Made by a program: the position numbers and the translations under genes
Assembly: GCF_047461615.1 (NCBI RefSeq)
Contig: NZ_JANSHI010000012.1
Coordinates: forward strand, 22,910-86,909
Source of the DNA: Thermostichus sp047461615
GTDB taxonomy: Bacteria > Cyanobacteriota > Cyanobacteriia > Thermostichales > Thermostichaceae
Reading direction: 5' to 3'
DNA length: 64,000 nt
Shown: one piece after another, positions 25,750 to 34,807 of the stretch
Position numbering within the stretch: position 1 is the first letter of the stretch
Layout of the letters: each line of letters begins with the position of its first letter
Notes under the pieces: model-generated
The model's database searches: none
Seen by the model: only the letters and a program-made list of their open reading frames with translations
What the model was told of the DNA's origin: nothing

Positions 25750-27327
25750 ATGGCTTGGACAGTTGGCGAAACATTGCAGGGGGGGTGCTACCGCATTGAG
25801 GCTGTTTTGGGGGAAGGGGGCTTCGGCATCACCTACCGGGCCTGGGATAGCGTTCGCGCCGAGCAGGTGGTTATCAAGGTCTTGAGCGACAGCCTCCGCA
25901 AGGATCCAGACTATCCTCGCTTTCAGCAAAACTTCATGAACGAGGCGCTGCAACTGGCCCGCTGCCGTCACCCCCACGTGGTGAAGGTGGAGGAGGTCAT
26001 TTGGGAGCGGGATTGTTGGTGCATTGTGATGGAGTACGTTCGCGGCCAGACGCTGCACCAGCTTCTGCAGCAAAAGGGGCCGTTGCCCCTGCCAGAGGCT
26101 CTGCGCCTGACGCGCGAGGTGGGATCTGCCCTCATGTGCTTGCACGAACAGGGGATCCTGCACCGCGATGTAAAGCCCGCCAACATCCTGGTGCGGGAGG
26201 GATCCGGCCAGGCCGTGTTGATCGACTTCGGGCTAGCGCGGACTTATAGGCAGGGGCTCATCCAACGCCACACCTCCTACGGCACCGATGGCTATGCTCC
26301 CTTAGAGCAGTACGACAGCCTGCGCCGCCGCGGGGCTTTTACCGATGTCTACGCCTTGGCTGCTACCCTCTACACCATGCTGACAGGGATGGTGCCCCTC
26401 TGTGCGCCGGTGCGGGCCACAGGTCGGCAGTTGGATCCTCCCCGCCGCCTCAACCCCAGCATTCCTGAAGATGTGGAGGCTGCTATCCTCAAAGGGATGG
26501 CCCTCTACCCCGAAGACCGCCCGCAAACGGTAGCTGAGTGGCTGGCCCTGCTGCCGGCAGAGTCAGCCCTGCAAGAGAAGCAGCCAGCTACCTTTGAGCC
26601 TGCCATCCGCACCCAAGAACTGCGGGAACTGGAACAGCTTCTGGCCCAGCAGCAACCCCAAGATGAGCTGGAGCAGCTCCTGGCCAACCACTCCGCAGAA
26701 GAGCTGGAGCAAATGGTGGCACTCCCCACCCCTGCCCCAACAAAAGGGGAGGCGGGATCCAGAGCCCTGATTTTCCCTGAGGTTTCTCGAGAGGGATCCC
26801 TGCCTGCAACTCTCCCCTGGCCAGACTGGGTGGGAGAAGCGGCGCCTGCCCTGCAAGGGCTGTGGGATCGGCTGCGGGCCGGCCAGTGGGGGGAAGCTGA
26901 TCGGTGGACGACAGCTTTGATGCTCAAACTCAGTGGGTGCTCCCAGGTAGGCTTTTTCGACCCCAAGGATGTTGAGGCTTTCCCCTGCCCCATGTTGCGG
27001 CTCATCGACCAACTCTGGATGCAGGCCAGCCATGGGCGCTTTGGCTTTACTGTCCAGAAGCAGCTCTGGCAGGAGTGTGACTTGGAGGGAAGAGGAGGGC
27101 TTAGTTCGAGATCCTTCTCAGCTTTGCCCCGCGAAGAGTGCATGGGAGAAAGAGTCGGCTGGTGGGTGCAGGGCCGCTGGCTGGGGTACGAGGAGCTTAA
27201 AACCAACCTGGAAGCGCCCAAGGGCCATCTGCCGGTGGGCTTTTTCTGGGGCTACTCAGGAGGAGTGCGCGCGGCCCTACTGATGCTAGATCGAGCGGTG
27301 CTGAAAAAGTTCAAAGCTTGCCTGTAA
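25750..27327 (+). CDS. Ser/Thr protein kinase with C-terminal GUN4 domain
   Basis: The N-terminal 270 residues are a complete eukaryotic-type kinase: GEGGFGITY loop, Lys in VVIKVL (about 43), HRDVKPANIL, DFGLAR and GTDGYAPLEQY. A linker with three ELEQLLA-like repeats near residues 293-325 follows. From about 360 to the end is a GUN4-type domain: LQGLWDRLRAGQWGEADRWT, then LIDQLWMQASHGRFGFTVQKQLW and VGFFWGYSGG. GUN4 binds porphyrins and stimulates magnesium chelatase, so this kinase may sense or regulate tetrapyrrole flux; that is inference. ATG at 25750 is preferred to GTG at 25744. It lies 72 bases after the protease gene. Kinase-GUN4 fusions are known in cyanobacteria. Confidence 0.88.
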   Translation: MAWTVGETLQGGCYRIEAVLGEGGFGITYRAWDSVRAEQVVIKVLSDSLRKDPDYPRFQQNFMNEALQLARCRHPHVVKVEEVIWERDCWCIVMEYVRGQTLHQLLQQKGPLPLPEALRLTREVGSALMCLHEQGILHRDVKPANILVREGSGQAVLIDFGLARTYRQGLIQRHTSYGTDGYAPLEQYDSLRRRGAFTDVYALAATLYTMLTGMVPLCAPVRATGRQLDPPRRLNPSIPEDVEAAILKGMALYPEDRPQTVAEWLALLPAESALQEKQPATFEPAIRTQELRELEQLLAQQQPQDELEQLLANHSAEELEQMVALPTPAPTKGEAGSRALIFPEVSREGSLPATLPWPDWVGEAAPALQGLWDRLRAGQWGEADRWTTALMLKLSGCSQVGFFDPKDVEAFPCPMLRLIDQLWMQASHGRFGFTVQKQLWQECDLEGRGGLSSRSFSALPREECMGERVGWWVQGRWLGYEELKTNLEAPKGHLPVGFFWGYSGGVRAALLMLDRAVLKKFKACL

Positions 27328-27403
27328 ATAGAGCATCCCTCTTGGGGAGAAGGGCTGGGGGGTAAGGCAACAGGTGCACTTTGGCTAGCTACATGGAGTA
27401 GCG

Positions 27404-27662
27404 CTCCCGCTAGAGGAAATGAGAGGGCCAGCTTCCCGTCGTAGGCAAACTCTGCTATGGTCAGGGGACAGCAGGTGTAGCTGTCATGGCAAGCTGGCAG
27501 GGGCTTGGACTGCATGGCTGCTGAGAGGTCTTCCGCTAGCACCGGCGCCTGCTTGCGGACTGCGGCTGCCGTTTTGGAAGTCGGCAGGGAAGAGGCATCC
27601 CCCAAAGCAAACACATTGGGATAGCGGGGGTGTTCCACGCCCACTTGTCCACCTCCACTCAT
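27404..27662 (-). pseudogene. Remnant of sulfide:quinone oxidoreductase, C-terminal part
   Basis: The minus strand encodes a stretch very close to the C-terminal region of sulfide:quinone reductase: HPRYPNVFALGDASSLPTSKTAAAVRKQAPVL (landmark residues), the FAD-contacting and quinone-side region. Then comes HDSYTCCPLTIAEFAYDGKL, where functional enzymes have YDGYTSCPL, about ten more residues and then LAEFDYDG; that block is missing, so the remnant carries a small in-frame deletion. The N-terminal two thirds of the enzyme are absent: the bases at 27663-27824 do not continue the homology. The gene is therefore broken. It would have oxidised sulfide and fed electrons into the quinone pool. Confidence 0.75.
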
Positions 27663-27824
27663 CCTCCAGGGGCGGCCAAGAGGCTGCGCTTGACGCTTGC
27701 CTCAGGGTTGGAGGGAGCCGCTTGGGGAGCGTCTTGCTGGGAAGGGGCAGACGGCATCCGCTAGGCTGTCAGAGAGAAGGGCGGAAAGCCCCTCCTACTG
27801 TTGTGTTGTGGTGGCTCACCGATC

Positions 27825-30614
27825 ATGGCAAGATCTTCATCTCCCGAGCCGCTCTCGGTCATTGCCTGGCATGCTCTGCCAGAGGAGCAGGCCATCCAGA
27901 AACTTTTCGGAGAGGAGCTGTCTTTAGCAGGGCTGTTGGAAAAGGGCCTCTCTCAAGCCGAGGTGGCCCGGCGGCAGCAGCAATATGGCCCCAATGAGCT
28001 GAAGGCCAAGGCAGCTACCCCGGCCTGGCTTAAGTTCCTGCAGCAGTTTAACCAGTCGTTGCTCTACATCCTGCTGGTGGCCGGGGCAATCAAGGCGTTC
28101 CTGGGATCCTGGCGCAACGCCATCGTGATCTGGGCGGTGGTGGTGATCAACGCCCTCATCAGCTACATCCAAGAGTCCAAAGCGGAGGAGGCCATTGCTG
28201 CCCTGGCCAAGTCGGTGGCCACTGAAGTCACCGTGATGCGGGAGGGGCAGAAAGTGCGGGTGCCCTCACGGGAGCTGGTGCCGGGGGATGTGGTGCTCTT
28301 GAGCTCGGGAGACCGGGTGCCCGCCGACCTGCGCCTGGTGAGCGTGCGCAACTTGCGGGTGGACGAATCGGCCCTCACGGGAGAATCGGTGCCGGTGGAA
28401 AAACGGCTGGGATCCCTCCCCGAAGACACGCCGTTGGCCGAGCGCCAGAACATGGCCTACGCCGGCAGCTTCGTGACCTTTGGCCAAGGGGCGGGGGTGG
28501 TGGTGGCCATCGGTAACCAGACCCAAACAGGCCGCATCTCCAAGCTGATCGAGGAAAGGGGATCCCTGCAAACTCCCCTGACACGTAAGTTTGAGGCGTT
28601 CAGCCTGACTTTGCTGAAAATTATCCTCACCTTGGCTGCGCTTACTTTTCTGGTGGGGCTGGTGCAGGGCCAAGCGGCAGCGACTGTCTTTGAGGCGGCG
28701 GTGGCGCTGGCGGTGAGTGCTATCCCCGAAGGGTTGCCGGCAGTAGTTACCGTAACCCTGGCCATTGGGGTTTCCCGTATGGCCCGACGCCATGCGATTA
28801 TCCGCAAGTTGCCGGCGGTAGAAACTCTAGGCAGCGCCACGGTGATTTGCTCGGACAAAACCGGCACCCTTACAGAAAACCAGATGACGGTGCAGGCCAT
28901 CTACGCCGGCTCCCAGCTCTACCGGGTTACCGGCAGCGGCTACAGCCCCCAGGGCCAGATCCTGTTCCAGGCGGCTGATTCCCCCATCGAAATCCATCAA
29001 TTGCCTGCTCTTGAGGCTTGCCTCGTAGCTGGCTGCCTCTGCAACGACACCCGCCTCCAACCCAAGGACAAGGGCCAGTGGGAGGTGGTAGGGGATCCCA
29101 CCGAGGCGGCTCTGCTTGTGGCGGCTCAGAAAGGGGGCTTGGATCGAGAAGATCTGCAGCGCTGCCGCCCTCGCCTAGATACCCTCCCCTTTGAATCCCA
29201 GTTTCAGTACATGGCTACCTTACACAGGGTGGGGCCGGAGGAGCATTGCATTTACGTCAAGGGATCCGCAGAAGCTCTCTTGCCGCGCTGCTGCAGCCAG
29301 ATGGGATCCCAAGGGGAGATCCAGCCCTTGGAGGCAGAGCCGATTCGCCAGCAGGTGGAGGCCTTGGCGCGGCAGGGGCTGCGAGTTCTGGCCTTTGCCC
29401 AAAAAACCGTCCCCAGCAGCCAAACTCAGGTGGATCACTCAGATCTAGAGGAAGGGCTGATTTTCTTGGGCTTGCAGGGGATGATTGATCCGCCGCGGCC
29501 GGAGGCCATTGCCGCCGTGCGCGCCTGCCAGAGCGCCGGGATCCAGGTGAAGATGATTACCGGCGACCATGTGCTCACCGCCCAAGCCATTGCCGAGCAG
29601 ATGGGGCTGGGGGGTGGCAAACCGGTGAAAGCCTACAGCGGCCGGGATCTGGAGCAGCTCGGCCCAGAGGAGTTTGTTACCGCCGCCAACGAGGGATCTG
29701 TCTTTGCGCGGGTGGCCCCGGAGCAAAAGCTGCGCCTGGTGGAAGCTCTGCAGTCCCAGGGCCATATCGTGGCCATGACTGGCGATGGAGTTAACGACGC
29801 CCCGGCCTTGAAGCAGGCGGACGTGGGGATCGCCATGGGAAGGGGTGGCACCGAAGTGGCCAAAGCCGCCGCCGACATGATCTTGACCGATGACAACTTT
29901 GCCTCCATCAAGGCCGCCGTCGAAGAAGGGCGCACCGTTTACAACAACCTGCTCAAGGCCATCGCCTTCATTCTGCCGGTGAACGGAGGGGAGTCAATGA
30001 CCCTTCTCCTCAGCGTCCTCCTCAACCGCAAACTGCCCATTTTGGCCATCCAGGTGTTGTGGCTCAACATGATCAACTCCATCACCATGACGGTGCCTCT
30101 CTCCTTTGAGCCCAGCACGGGGCGGGAGATGACCCAACCACCGCGGGATCCCGACGCCAATTTGCTTTCTCCCCAGCTGCTGCAGCGCATTCTGCTGGTT
30201 TCAGCCTTTAACTGGCTCTTGATCTTCGGGGTTTTTGAATACATCGAACAAACCACCAGCAACCTCAACCTGGCCCGCAGCATGGCCATTCAGGCGCTGG
30301 TGATTGGGCGCATCTTCTACTTGCTCAGCCTCAGCCAGGCTATCCCTACCCTCTTGGGCCGCGGGCGCGCCAGCCAGTTGGAACGCCACGAACGCCTGAT
30401 GGATGTGGCGGCTATCACCATCGGCATTGGAGCGGCCATCCTGCTGCAGATCCTCTTCAGCCAATGGAGCCTGTTCAACACTCTCTTCGACACGGCACCG
30501 CTAGCTTGGGAGCAGTGGGGCTTCTGCTTGGTGGTGAGCCTGCCAATGATTGTGGTGGCAGCACTGGCCAACCGGCTAGATCCGGGAGGAGTCTCGCTGG
30601 CCCGCTCCCGCTAG
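27825..30614 (+). CDS. P-type (P2) cation-transporting ATPase
   Basis: ATP-driven ion pump of about 929 residues. N-terminal cation-ATPase domain (GLSQAEVARRQQQYGPNEL), actuator domain with LTGESVPV, membrane segment 4 with AIPEGLPAVV, phosphorylation site D344 in CSDKTGTLTENQ, a nucleotide-binding domain with KGSAEALLPRC, hinge TGDGVNDAPALKQADVGIAMG, and four C-terminal membrane segments. Membrane segment 6 reads LNMINSITMTVPLSFEP, lacking the Asp of classical calcium pumps (N-x-x-x-D), so calcium specificity cannot be assumed; the substrate is unknown. ATG at 27825 is preferred over an upstream in-frame start. It is followed by a 214-base gap without a supported gene. Confidence 0.9.
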   Translation: MARSSSPEPLSVIAWHALPEEQAIQKLFGEELSLAGLLEKGLSQAEVARRQQQYGPNELKAKAATPAWLKFLQQFNQSLLYILLVAGAIKAFLGSWRNAIVIWAVVVINALISYIQESKAEEAIAALAKSVATEVTVMREGQKVRVPSRELVPGDVVLLSSGDRVPADLRLVSVRNLRVDESALTGESVPVEKRLGSLPEDTPLAERQNMAYAGSFVTFGQGAGVVVAIGNQTQTGRISKLIEERGSLQTPLTRKFEAFSLTLLKIILTLAALTFLVGLVQGQAAATVFEAAVALAVSAIPEGLPAVVTVTLAIGVSRMARRHAIIRKLPAVETLGSATVICSDKTGTLTENQMTVQAIYAGSQLYRVTGSGYSPQGQILFQAADSPIEIHQLPALEACLVAGCLCNDTRLQPKDKGQWEVVGDPTEAALLVAAQKGGLDREDLQRCRPRLDTLPFESQFQYMATLHRVGPEEHCIYVKGSAEALLPRCCSQMGSQGEIQPLEAEPIRQQVEALARQGLRVLAFAQKTVPSSQTQVDHSDLEEGLIFLGLQGMIDPPRPEAIAAVRACQSAGIQVKMITGDHVLTAQAIAEQMGLGGGKPVKAYSGRDLEQLGPEEFVTAANEGSVFARVAPEQKLRLVEALQSQGHIVAMTGDGVNDAPALKQADVGIAMGRGGTEVAKAAADMILTDDNFASIKAAVEEGRTVYNNLLKAIAFILPVNGGESMTLLLSVLLNRKLPILAIQVLWLNMINSITMTVPLSFEPSTGREMTQPPRDPDANLLSPQLLQRILLVSAFNWLLIFGVFEYIEQTTSNLNLARSMAIQALVIGRIFYLLSLSQAIPTLLGRGRASQLERHERLMDVAAITIGIGAAILLQILFSQWSLFNTLFDTAPLAWEQWGFCLVVSLPMIVVAALANRLDPGGVSLARSR

Positions 30615-30828
30615 CTGGCTCTTTCCAACTCCAGAGGAGACCAAGGGGGTGCCTTCAGCAGGCTTGGCGGGATCCCTGTTGGGGAAAAGCTAAACGCCGC
30701 TTCTATATCCGAGAGGCCTTTCGGAGGGCGCAGCGGTGTCTGGATTTTTGCCCGCAGGGATCCAAAGGAGCTTCCCCACAATTCTCCGCTGCTGGAGCAG
30801 TGGTGGGTTTGGCCATCTTCGACTGCGC

Positions 30829-31758
30829 TTAGCGGTTGACCTGGGGGATGAGGAGTTGCCGCAAGGCTTCTTTGAGGTGGGGATATTGGAAGGTGAACCC
30901 CAGCTGCAGCGCGGCTTGGGGGATCACCTTCTGCCCCGTTAGAACCACCTGAGCTGCTTCGCCCAGCAGCAGTTCTAAGGCTAGGGCTGGCACTGGCAGC
31001 CACGAGGGGCGGGCCAAAACTTGCCCCAACGTGCGGCAGAACTCTTCCATTGGCACTGGGTTAGGGGCAGTGGCGTTGAAGACGCCGGATCCCTGCTGCA
31101 GCAGGAAGCAGACTAGACTCACCCAGTCGTCGCGGTGGATCCAGGAGACCCACTGCTTGCCAGAGCCAATGGGGCCGCCGAGGAAGAACTGAAAGGGGGC
31201 AAGCATTTGACCCAGGGCTCCTCCATCGGGCCCTAGGACAATCCCCGTGCGCAGGATGGCCAAGCGGATCCCCAGCTCCTCAGCCGGGCGGGCAGCCGCT
31301 TCCCAGGCCTGACAGACTTCTGCCAAAAAGCCCTGGCCAGGGGGATCTGTCTCCGTCAGGGGCTCTCCTTCGGGTCGGGATCCGTAGTAGCCCACCGCCG
31401 AGCTGCTGATCAGCACCTGGGGCTTCTGGCCAAGGGAGGCGAGGGCTTGGACGAGGGCCTGGGCGGTCTCCACGCGGCTGCGGCGGATCTCTCTTTTCTT
31501 AGCTTCCGTCCAGCGGGAAGAAGCCAGGGGTTCTCCGGCCAAGTTGACGACTGCCTCGTACCCTTCCAGAGCTGAGGCCCAGCTTTGCGGTTGATAGGGA
31601 TCGTACCCCAGCAGCTTGAGGTTGGAGGAGGCTCCCAGAACGCGGCGGGCCTGCTCAGGGCGGCGGCTCAAAACCAACACCTCATCTCCTCGCTCCAGCA
31701 GGTGGGCCACCAAGCGGCGCCCGATAAAGCCACTCCCACCCGTAACCGCTATGCGCAT
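30829..31758 (-). CDS. SDR39U1/YfcH-type (TIGR01777) NAD(P)-dependent epimerase-like protein
   Basis: An extended short-chain dehydrogenase-like protein of 309 residues. The dinucleotide-binding motif is at the start (MRIAVTGGSGFIGRRLVAHL). Family landmarks are YEAVVNLAGEPLASSRWTEAKKREIRRSRVE (landmark residues), SSSAVGYYG and GKQWVSWIHRDDWV, then FNATAPNPVPMEEFCRTLG. In plants and cyanobacteria relatives include GC1/SulA-type proteins with a disputed role in cell or plastid division; the enzymatic substrate is unknown. Its stop is 214 bases from the P-type ATPase end, convergent. Confidence 0.85.
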   Translation of the reverse strand: MRIAVTGGSGFIGRRLVAHLLERGDEVLVLSRRPEQARRVLGASSNLKLLGYDPYQPQSWASALEGYEAVVNLAGEPLASSRWTEAKKREIRRSRVETAQALVQALASLGQKPQVLISSSAVGYYGSRPEGEPLTETDPPGQGFLAEVCQAWEAAARPAEELGIRLAILRTGIVLGPDGGALGQMLAPFQFFLGGPIGSGKQWVSWIHRDDWVSLVCFLLQQGSGVFNATAPNPVPMEEFCRTLGQVLARPSWLPVPALALELLLGEAAQVVLTGQKVIPQAALQLGFTFQYPHLKEALRQLLIPQVNR

Positions 31759-31955
31759 AGGCGGATCCCGACTCCTTGCATTCCCCCTGTCGAACCTCTA
31801 GCCTAGCGCGTCTGCGGTTTACCCCGCCTCCGCCGCGCTGAGTTGGCGCTAAAAGACAGAAAAGTCGTGGGCCAGCCCCTGACATGCTCGGAAAAATCGG
31901 CTTCAATAAGCCCTAGCTGCGCTTCCTGGTAGCAGCGGTGGTTCTTTACCTCCTT

Positions 31956-32513
31956 ATGGCACCCAAGTCTGCTTCCCGCACTCTGGCTCGCTCCTTGCCT
32001 CTACAGGTGGAGCAAGTTGCTGGGCCTAGACTGCGCCTTTCCAGTCCCTCCCAGGGATCCTTAGCTCGGGTGCGGGGGCAGGGAACGCTAGCTGCCAACC
32101 GACGGACGATCCCTGTCCGGCCTTCTAGAACCTCGCCCCGACTGCGGAGACGGCCAGAGCCTCAAGCTTGGGAACTGCTCTGTCGCATCGGAGTGAATCT
32201 CCTGTTTACGGCGGCTGCCCTGGGCGGTCTGTACCGCCTTTTGCCTGTACAACTAGCCCAGCATCACCGTCTAAAGGTTTTGGAGCAGAACCTCGAAGTC
32301 CTCTCAGCGCGAATCTCGCGGCTGCGGGAGGAGTTGGATCGCGGCATGGATCCCTTGCAGCAGCAGGCCCTCATTAGGGAACGCCTCAACCGAGTGCCGC
32401 CGGATCAAATCCAGGTGCGCCTGGTGGATCCCAGCGCTCTAGTAGCCGACACGGAGAAAGAGGTGCCTCTTGCCTGGATTGGACAATCTCCCCAGTTGTC
32501 TAGAAGGCCCTAG
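31956..32513 (+). CDS. Single-pass membrane protein with coiled coil (FtsB/DivIC-like layout)
   Basis: A 185-residue protein not firmly recognised. The first 75 residues are basic and Ser/Arg-rich. One hydrophobic segment (IGVNLLFTAAALGGLYRLL, about 86-104) is followed by a heptad-like helix (LKVLEQNLEVLSARISRLREELDR) and an acidic tail. That layout, cytoplasmic basic tail, one membrane span and a short extracytoplasmic coiled coil, recalls septum proteins of the FtsB/FtsL/DivIC group, but no diagnostic motif was seen. ATG at 31956 is preferred to an in-frame start at 31938. Its stop directly abuts the stop of convergent hemB. Confidence 0.6.
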   Translation: MAPKSASRTLARSLPLQVEQVAGPRLRLSSPSQGSLARVRGQGTLAANRRTIPVRPSRTSPRLRRRPEPQAWELLCRIGVNLLFTAAALGGLYRLLPVQLAQHHRLKVLEQNLEVLSARISRLREELDRGMDPLQQQALIRERLNRVPPDQIQVRLVDPSALVADTEKEVPLAWIGQSPQLSRRP

Positions 32514-33500
32514 CTAGGACTGCCGCAAAAGCAGGGCCGCCTCCTTGGCGAAGTAGGTGAGGATCATGTCAGCGCCGGCTCGCTTCATGGCCAAGAGCGA
32601 TTCCATCATCACTTTCTTGCCGTCGATCCAGCCCTTTTGCTCGGCAGCCTTAATCATGGCGTATTCGCCGCTAACGTTGTAGGCAGCCACAGGCAGATTT
32701 GTTGCTTCCTTAACCCGATAGATGATGTCCAGGTAGGCCAAAGCCGGCTTCACCATCACCATGTCCGCCCCTTCCGCCTCGTCCAGCTCCACTTCTCTGA
32801 GGGCCTCGCGGGCGTTGGCGGGATCCATCTGATAAGTTTTCTTGTCCCCCCACTTGGGCGCAGATCCCAGGGCATCGCGGAAAGGGCCGTAGAAGGCAGA
32901 GGCATACTTGGCCGAGTAGGCCAGGATGGCCACGTCGGTGTAGCCTTGCTCGTCCAGGGCCTCGCGAATGGCGCCGACGCGACCGTCCATCATGTCGGAG
33001 GGGGCAACAATATCGGTTCCCGCTTCCGCTTGCGAGAGGGCCTGCTTAACCAGCACCTCCACTGTCTCGTCGTTGAGGATCACCCCGTCCCGCACGATGC
33101 CGTCGTGGCCCTCGCTGCTGTAGGGATCCAAGGCCACATCCGTTATCACCAGGATCTCGGGGATTTCCTGCTTGAGCCGCCGCACCGCCCGCTGGATCAA
33201 CCCTTCTGGGTTAAAGGACTCCCGCCCCGTGGGATCCTTTTTCTCTTCCGGCACCACTGGGAAGAGAGCCACCGCAGGGATCCCCAAGTTGGCTGCTTCC
33301 TCCACCTCCTTCAGGAGCAGATCCAGAGTGTAGCGGTAGCAGCCGGGCATGGATTCCACTTCCTGCCGCTGGTTCTCTCCCTCCATAACAAACAGCGGGT
33401 AGATGAGATCCTGCACCCGCAGGTGGGTTTCCTGAACCAGTTGGCGAAGGGCCTCAGTGCGCCGCAGCCGGCGGGGACGGTAGATCAGGTCTTGGCTCAT
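32514..33500 (-). CDS. hemB: Delta-aminolevulinic acid dehydratase (porphobilinogen synthase)
   Basis: Condenses two 5-aminolevulinate molecules to porphobilinogen, the first common step to haem, chlorophyll and bilins. At 328 residues it is of normal length. It shows the family motifs RPRRLRRTEALRQLV, YPLFV, the active-site lysines in AILAYSAKYASAFYGPFRDA and MVMVKPALAYLDII, and the C-terminal LTYFAKEAA. The metal site has Asp residues (DVALDPYSSEGHDG) instead of the cysteine triad of zinc enzymes, so it is the magnesium type as in plants and cyanobacteria. ATG at 33500 overlaps the stop of the upstream hydrolase (ATGA), suggesting translational coupling. Confidence 0.95.
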   Translation of the reverse strand: MSQDLIYRPRRLRRTEALRQLVQETHLRVQDLIYPLFVMEGENQRQEVESMPGCYRYTLDLLLKEVEEAANLGIPAVALFPVVPEEKKDPTGRESFNPEGLIQRAVRRLKQEIPEILVITDVALDPYSSEGHDGIVRDGVILNDETVEVLVKQALSQAEAGTDIVAPSDMMDGRVGAIREALDEQGYTDVAILAYSAKYASAFYGPFRDALGSAPKWGDKKTYQMDPANAREALREVELDEAEGADMVMVKPALAYLDIIYRVKEATNLPVAAYNVSGEYAMIKAAEQKGWIDGKKVMMESLLAMKRAGADMILTYFAKEAALLLRQS

Positions 33501-34474
33501 GGGAGCAAGCAGAAAGAGGGCCCCTCTATTTTGCCACGAAGGCCTAAGCGGCAGGGAAAGTGCCGATCCAGCCACTGGCAGAGAGTCTCCTGGACGGCTT
33601 CGGCCTGGCAGTCGTGTAAAAGGTCGTGGCGTGAGCAGGAGAAATCGTAGATCTCTCCCTGGGGCAGCCGGCGGGCAAACTCCACGGCGCCGGCAGGGTT
33701 GACGACGATATCGGCGGAGGTGTAGAGCACCAGAACCGGCAGCTCCAGGCGGTGGGCCTGCTCAAGGCAGCGCTGCCCGCTACGCACCAACTCCGCCGTA
33801 AACCGGGCCCGGGTAACGCCACACACGTAAGGATCTGCAGCCAAGACCGCCTGCTGCTCCGGTAGGGAAGTCACCCGCACCGGCTCGTAGAGGCCAGTCA
33901 GGGCCAACTGGGGCAAAACCTTGTCCAAAACCTGCAGAAGACCCCAGGTAAAGCGGTTGAAATAGTGGTCGATACGAAAGGCAGGGGAGATGAGGATCAG
34001 CCCCTGCACTTGGTCGGGGTGAGCGAGCGCGTATTCCGTAGCCCAATTGGCCCCTGCGCTGTACCCGCACCAGACTTGGAGGATCCCTGGCTGGGGCCAA
34101 ACTTGCTCGACGATTGCCTCTAGATCCGCCCGGTACTGACCAAAGTGATCGATCCAACAGCGGATGCCATCTGAGCGTCCAAATCCCCGCATGTCAGGCG
34201 CCAAAACCTCCCAGCCCCGGGCCACTAGTTCTTCCGCCAAGGGGCCAAACCCGCCGCTGTGATCCCCTTTGCCGTGCAACAGCAACACCCGCCCGCGCGG
34301 GGATCCCGGTGACCAGTGGCGGAGAAAAACCGCAGTGCCGTCCGAAAGCTGCAGTTCCCGGGATCGATAGATCTCTTGAGGCGACGGAGGTCTCGTCTGA
34401 CTTGGCGGCCGCTCTTCTGGAGCCTCCCAGTAGCCTGACTGACGACCTGGATGACTGGACAAGTCGAAGGGCAT
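33497..34474 (-). CDS. Alpha/beta hydrolase (lysophospholipase-like)
   Basis: A 325-residue alpha/beta-fold hydrolase resembling monoacylglycerol lipase/lysophospholipase proteins. It has the oxyanion-loop motif LLHGKGDHSGGF, then GFGRSDGIRCWIDHFGQY, the nucleophile elbow GYSAGA (usual family GHSMGG), the acid residue in VLYTSADIVVNP and a His in SRHDLLHD. The substrate is unknown. Start is unclear: ATG at 34474 is given; a GTG at 34522 would add 16 residues. The last codon overlaps the hemB start, so the two genes form an operon. Confidence 0.8.
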   Translation of the reverse strand: MPFDLSSHPGRQSGYWEAPEERPPSQTRPPSPQEIYRSRELQLSDGTAVFLRHWSPGSPRGRVLLLHGKGDHSGGFGPLAEELVARGWEVLAPDMRGFGRSDGIRCWIDHFGQYRADLEAIVEQVWPQPGILQVWCGYSAGANWATEYALAHPDQVQGLILISPAFRIDHYFNRFTWGLLQVLDKVLPQLALTGLYEPVRVTSLPEQQAVLAADPYVCGVTRARFTAELVRSGQRCLEQAHRLELPVLVLYTSADIVVNPAGAVEFARRLPQGEIYDFSCSRHDLLHDCQAEAVQETLCQWLDRHFPCRLGLRGKIEGPSFCLLP

Positions 34475-34807
34475 AGGCAGATGAGATACCAGCCGGCAAA
34501 GCCGTAGATCCCATTTTCCCACTCCCCTGTCGCTGAGCGACTGCCATGTTGCTTTTCGCTTTAAAACATTTCTTAACGATTTCGCCTCTTGCCGGGGATC
34601 CGTGTCAGGTCAAGCTTTCTGCTTTTTCCGGGAGCAGGGGGGAAAGAGTTTTCGGGTTAAAAAGAGGCGCTGGGGAGGTATGATCCTGTGAAGAAGTTTT
34701 GCCAAGCCTCAAGTTGACGGGATCCCGTCGCTACGGCTTCTCCTTTCCCTTGAGCATTGCTCTACTGCTTGTCAGCTTTGTCTAGTTGGAAATGGGTTGT
34801 TGAAACT

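Noticed and set aside
27419..27997. A 192-codon plus-strand frame across the SQR remnant and ATPase start
   Set aside because: It overlaps the SQR remnant and the ATPase start in another frame and has no recognisable content.
32637..33650. A 337-codon open frame on the plus strand
   Set aside because: It lies opposite hemB and its His-rich product looks like antisense translation; hemB motifs on the minus strand are certain.
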